This document shows positions 61,836 through 64,000 of a DNA stretch of 64,000 nucleotides, piece after piece (position 1 is the stretch's first letter; each line of letters starts with the position of its first letter). This DNA comes from Streptomyces aculeolatus (GTDB lineage: Bacteria; Actinomycetota; Actinomycetes; Streptomycetales; Streptomycetaceae), in NCBI RefSeq assembly GCF_020400605.1, contig NZ_JAINRD010000031.1:33231-97230 (forward strand), in the 5' to 3' direction. The notes beneath the pieces were generated by a model, which worked only from the letters and a program-made list of their open reading frames with translations, was not told the DNA's origin and ran no database searches. The position numbers were made by a program, and so were the translations under genes.

Positions 61836-62837
61836 GTGAGTACCGACACAGACATACGCACCCCCGCCCCTCCCCCGCCCGAGGCCCCGCGCGAGCCGGG
61901 CCGCCGCAGGTCGGCCACCCGCCTCGGCGACCGTGTCTTCGCCGGCCTGTCGAAGGGCTCCGGGATCACCCTGCTGGTGATCATGGGCGCGATCGCGGCG
62001 TTCCTCGCGTACCGCGCCGCGCTCGCCCTGTCCAAGAACGAGGGCAACTTCCTCACCACCTTCGAGTGGAACGCCAACGCCCAGCCGCCGGTCTTCGGCA
62101 TCGCCGTGCTCGCCTTCGGCACGGTCGTCTCATCGGTCATCGCCATGGTCATCGCGGTGCCGATCGCGGTGGGCATCGCGCTGTTCATCACCCACTACGC
62201 GCCGCGCAGGCTGGCCGCCCCGCTCGCGTACGTGATCGACCTGCTGGCCGCCGTCCCGTCCATCGTCTACGGCCTGTGGGGCGCCCTGTTCCTCGTGCCG
62301 CACCTGGTCGGCCCGTACGAGTGGCTGGACGACCTCCTCGGCTGGACCGTCGTCTTCTCGTACGACGGCGGTGCCCCGCGCTCCCTGATGACCGCCGGCA
62401 TCCTGCTGGCGATCATGATCCTGCCGATCATCACGAACGTCAGCCGCGAGGTCTTCCGGCAGTCGCCGCAGACGCACCAGGAGGCGGCGCTGGCGCTGGG
62501 CGCCACGCGCTGGGAGGTCATCCGCACGACGGTGCTGCCCTTCGGCCGCTCCGGCGTCATCTCCGCCTCGATGCTCGGCCTCGGACGGGCGCTCGGCGAG
62601 ACCATGGCGGTGGCCACCGTGCTCTCGCCGTCGGCGATCCTGTCGGCGAAGGTCCTGGAGCCCGGGGGCGGCACGTTCGCGCAGAACATCGCCTCGGCGT
62701 TCAAGGAGGCCGGCGAGTTCGGACGGGACGCGCTGATCGCCTCCGGCCTGGTGCTCTTCGTCATCACGCTGCTGGTCAACGGCGCCGCCCGGCTGATCAT
62801 CGCGCGCCGCAAGGAGTACTCGGGGGCCAACGCATGA
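61836..62837 (+). CDS. pstC: Phosphate ABC transporter permease PstC
   Basis: A 333-residue permease with six helices. The GTG at 61836 with CCGGAGA upstream gives the normal N-terminus ('STDTDIRTPAPPPPEA'); the frame upstream lies inside pstS in another reading and is not coding. The ATPase-contact loop is 'HQEAALALGATRWEVIRTTVLPFG' (part), with 'GRALGETMAVATVL' following. Its stop overlaps pstA (ATGA). It forms the channel with PstA. Confidence 0.95.
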   Translation: MSTDTDIRTPAPPPPEAPREPGRRRSATRLGDRVFAGLSKGSGITLLVIMGAIAAFLAYRAALALSKNEGNFLTTFEWNANAQPPVFGIAVLAFGTVVSSVIAMVIAVPIAVGIALFITHYAPRRLAAPLAYVIDLLAAVPSIVYGLWGALFLVPHLVGPYEWLDDLLGWTVVFSYDGGAPRSLMTAGILLAIMILPIITNVSREVFRQSPQTHQEAALALGATRWEVIRTTVLPFGRSGVISASMLGLGRALGETMAVATVLSPSAILSAKVLEPGGGTFAQNIASAFKEAGEFGRDALIASGLVLFVITLLVNGAARLIIARRKEYSGANA

Positions 62838-63895
62838 GCGCGCCCCCGGTCGCCGACCGCGGCGACGCCTTCGCGATCCACCAGCCGCGTCTGCCCCGCT
62901 GGGCGCCCGCCGGCGTCGCCGTCGCCGCGGCGGCCGCGGCGGTGGCCGTCGGACTGGGCGCGGGGCTGGCCAGCCGCGTGCAGTGGGGGCTGATAGCGGC
63001 GGTGCTCTTCGTGGCCGGGCTGTACGCCGTCTCGGCCCGCGCGGAGGGCGCCCGCAAGGCGAAGGACCGGCTGGCGACGTCGCTCGTGTGGGGCGCCTTC
63101 CTGCTGGCCGTCATCCCGCTGGCGTCGCTGGTCTGGGAGACCGTACGGCAGGGCGTCAAGGTCCTCGACGGCTACTTCCTGACGCACTCCATGAACGGCG
63201 TCGTCGCCATCGCCCCCGGCGGCGGCATCTACCACGCCCTCCTCGGCACCATCGAGCAGGTCGCGCTGGCCACCGTGATCGCCACCCCGATCGGCCTGCT
63301 GACGGGCGTGTACCTGGTGGAGTACGGGCGCGGGCGGCTGGCGAAGGCGGTGACGTTCTTCGTCGACGTCATGACCGGCATCCCGTCCATCGTCGCCGGC
63401 CTGTTCGTCCTCAGCGTCTGGATCATGGGCCTGGGCTTCGGCTACTCCGGCCTCGCCGGCTCCTTCGCCCTGGCGATCCTGATGATGCCGATCGTCGTGC
63501 GCTCCACCGAGGAGATGCTGAAGCTCGTCCCGAACGAGCTGCGCGAGGCGTCGTACGCCCTGGGCGTACCCAAGTGGAAGACGATCCTCCAGGTCGTCCT
63601 GCCCACCTCCATCGGCGGCATCACCACCGGCGTCATGCTCGCCGTGGCCCGTATCACCGGCGAGACGGCTCCTCTGCTGCTGCTCGTCTTCGGCAACCCC
63701 GCCATCAACGACAACCCCTTCGAGGGCGCCCAGGCGTCGCTGCCGCTCTACATCTACGAGCAGTGGGCCAACGGCAACAACGCCTCCTACGACCGCGCCT
63801 GGGCCGCCGCCCTGGTGCTCATCGTCTTCGTCATGCTCCTCAACCTGCTCGCCCGCCTCATCGCCCGCTTCAAGGCCCCGAAGACCGGCCGCTGA
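62834..63895 (+). CDS. pstA: Phosphate ABC transporter permease PstA
   Basis: A 353-residue permease. Two extra N-terminal helices (about 25-45 and 48-66) precede the six-helix core, as in other actinobacterial PstA proteins. The EAA loop is 'LREASYALGVPKWKTILQVVLP' (part), 'RITGETAPLLLLVFGN' is diagnostic, and 'VDVMTGIPSIVAGLFVLSVW' marks the core. The ATG overlaps the pstC stop by 4 bases. pstB starts 29 bp downstream. Confidence 0.95.
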   Translation: MSAPPVADRGDAFAIHQPRLPRWAPAGVAVAAAAAAVAVGLGAGLASRVQWGLIAAVLFVAGLYAVSARAEGARKAKDRLATSLVWGAFLLAVIPLASLVWETVRQGVKVLDGYFLTHSMNGVVAIAPGGGIYHALLGTIEQVALATVIATPIGLLTGVYLVEYGRGRLAKAVTFFVDVMTGIPSIVAGLFVLSVWIMGLGFGYSGLAGSFALAILMMPIVVRSTEEMLKLVPNELREASYALGVPKWKTILQVVLPTSIGGITTGVMLAVARITGETAPLLLLVFGNPAINDNPFEGAQASLPLYIYEQWANGNNASYDRAWAAALVLIVFVMLLNLLARLIARFKAPKTGR

Positions 63896-63924
63896 CGGCC
63901 ACGTACGAGAGAGATACCAGTCCC

Positions 63925-64000
63925 ATGGCCAAACGCATCGACATCGGCGACCTGACCGCCTACTACGGCGACTTCAAGGCGATCGACGGCATCTCGATGT
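63925..64000 (+). CDS. pstB: Phosphate ABC transporter ATPase PstB (5' end only)
   Basis: The first 25 residues of PstB, 'MAKRIDIGDLTAYYGDFKAI' and onward, up to the right edge. The 'YYG.F.A' pattern matches the start of PstB ATPases, where the aromatic side chain stacks on ATP. GAGAGAGA lies about 7 bases before the ATG. The position directly after pstA supports the call. Walker motifs lie outside the window. Confidence 0.9.
   Translation, partial: MAKRIDIGDLTAYYGDFKAIDGISM

Noticed and set aside
60471..62837. A 788-codon frame ending in pstC, suggesting a pstS-pstC fusion
   Set aside because: The first part runs through pstS in the wrong frame and is Arg/Gly-rich; the GTG at 61836 gives a normal PstC.

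Overview
The window is very GC-rich, with strong G/C bias at third codon positions, many GTG starts and many 4-base start/stop overlaps. Lsr2 paralogues, a DUF2342 metalloprotease, mycothiol-type enzymes, a PHO box made of 11-base GTTCACC-like units and a 'SCO3374 family' gene point to a Streptomyces or another member of the Streptomycetaceae. No rRNA, insertion sequence, integrase or CRISPR array was seen. The window is mostly chromosomal core with a few lineage-specific islands.

Layout. 1-8 kb: the end of a paired SMR transporter, a YciI-like protein, three tandem paralogous membrane proteins, a mycothiol-type enzyme, a PH-domain membrane protein and a beta-propeller-like protein. 8-12.5 kb: purS-purQ-(33-codon ORF)-purL on the minus strand, an lsr2-like gene (lsrL type), two tRNA-Gly genes and a strong terminator. 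12.6-21 kb: an ABC exporter with a two-component system, mutY, a VOC/AraC pair, and a DHA2 efflux pump divergent from its TetR regulator. 21-34 kb: clpC, an SCO3374-family gene, lsr2, an acetyltransferase, a BlaI-type regulator, and then the coupled operon DUF2520-panC-nadB-nadC-coaX for NAD and pantothenate/CoA precursors. 33-43 kb: a threonine-aldolase-like enzyme, an ArsR-type regulator, a second two-component system, a MidA-like methyltransferase and an OpuC-type compatible-solute ABC transporter. 43-48.5 kb: a WXG/type VII-secretion-like island and a coiled-coil membrane protein. 48.5-60 kb: an orphan nuoD, DUF3180, folK, folB, folP, a formylglycine-generating enzyme fused by overlap to folE, ftsH, hpt, tilS and a DUF2342 zinc protease. 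60-64 kb: the PHO-box-controlled pstSCAB phosphate operon, which runs off the right edge.

Working together. The block clpC-lsr2-(coaX, nadB/C, panC, DUF2520)-(folK, folB, folP, folE)-ftsH-hpt-tilS-DUF2342 matches a conserved actinobacterial order; from memory, M. tuberculosis has it around Rv3596c-Rv3627c. Here it lies between genes (pur/lsrL on the left, pst on the right) that in S. coelicolor belong to a different chromosomal neighbourhood, so the window appears to contain rearrangement junctions.

The observations most worth a second look are: a tRNA-Gly(UCC) with a degenerate T arm and loss of the G18-psi55 contact, which recalls non-proteinogenic glycine tRNAs; the three-gene membrane family with a C...NPLHG...CxxC cytoplasmic signature; the WXG island with two paralogous companion membrane proteins; and the formylglycine-generating enzyme translationally coupled to folE.
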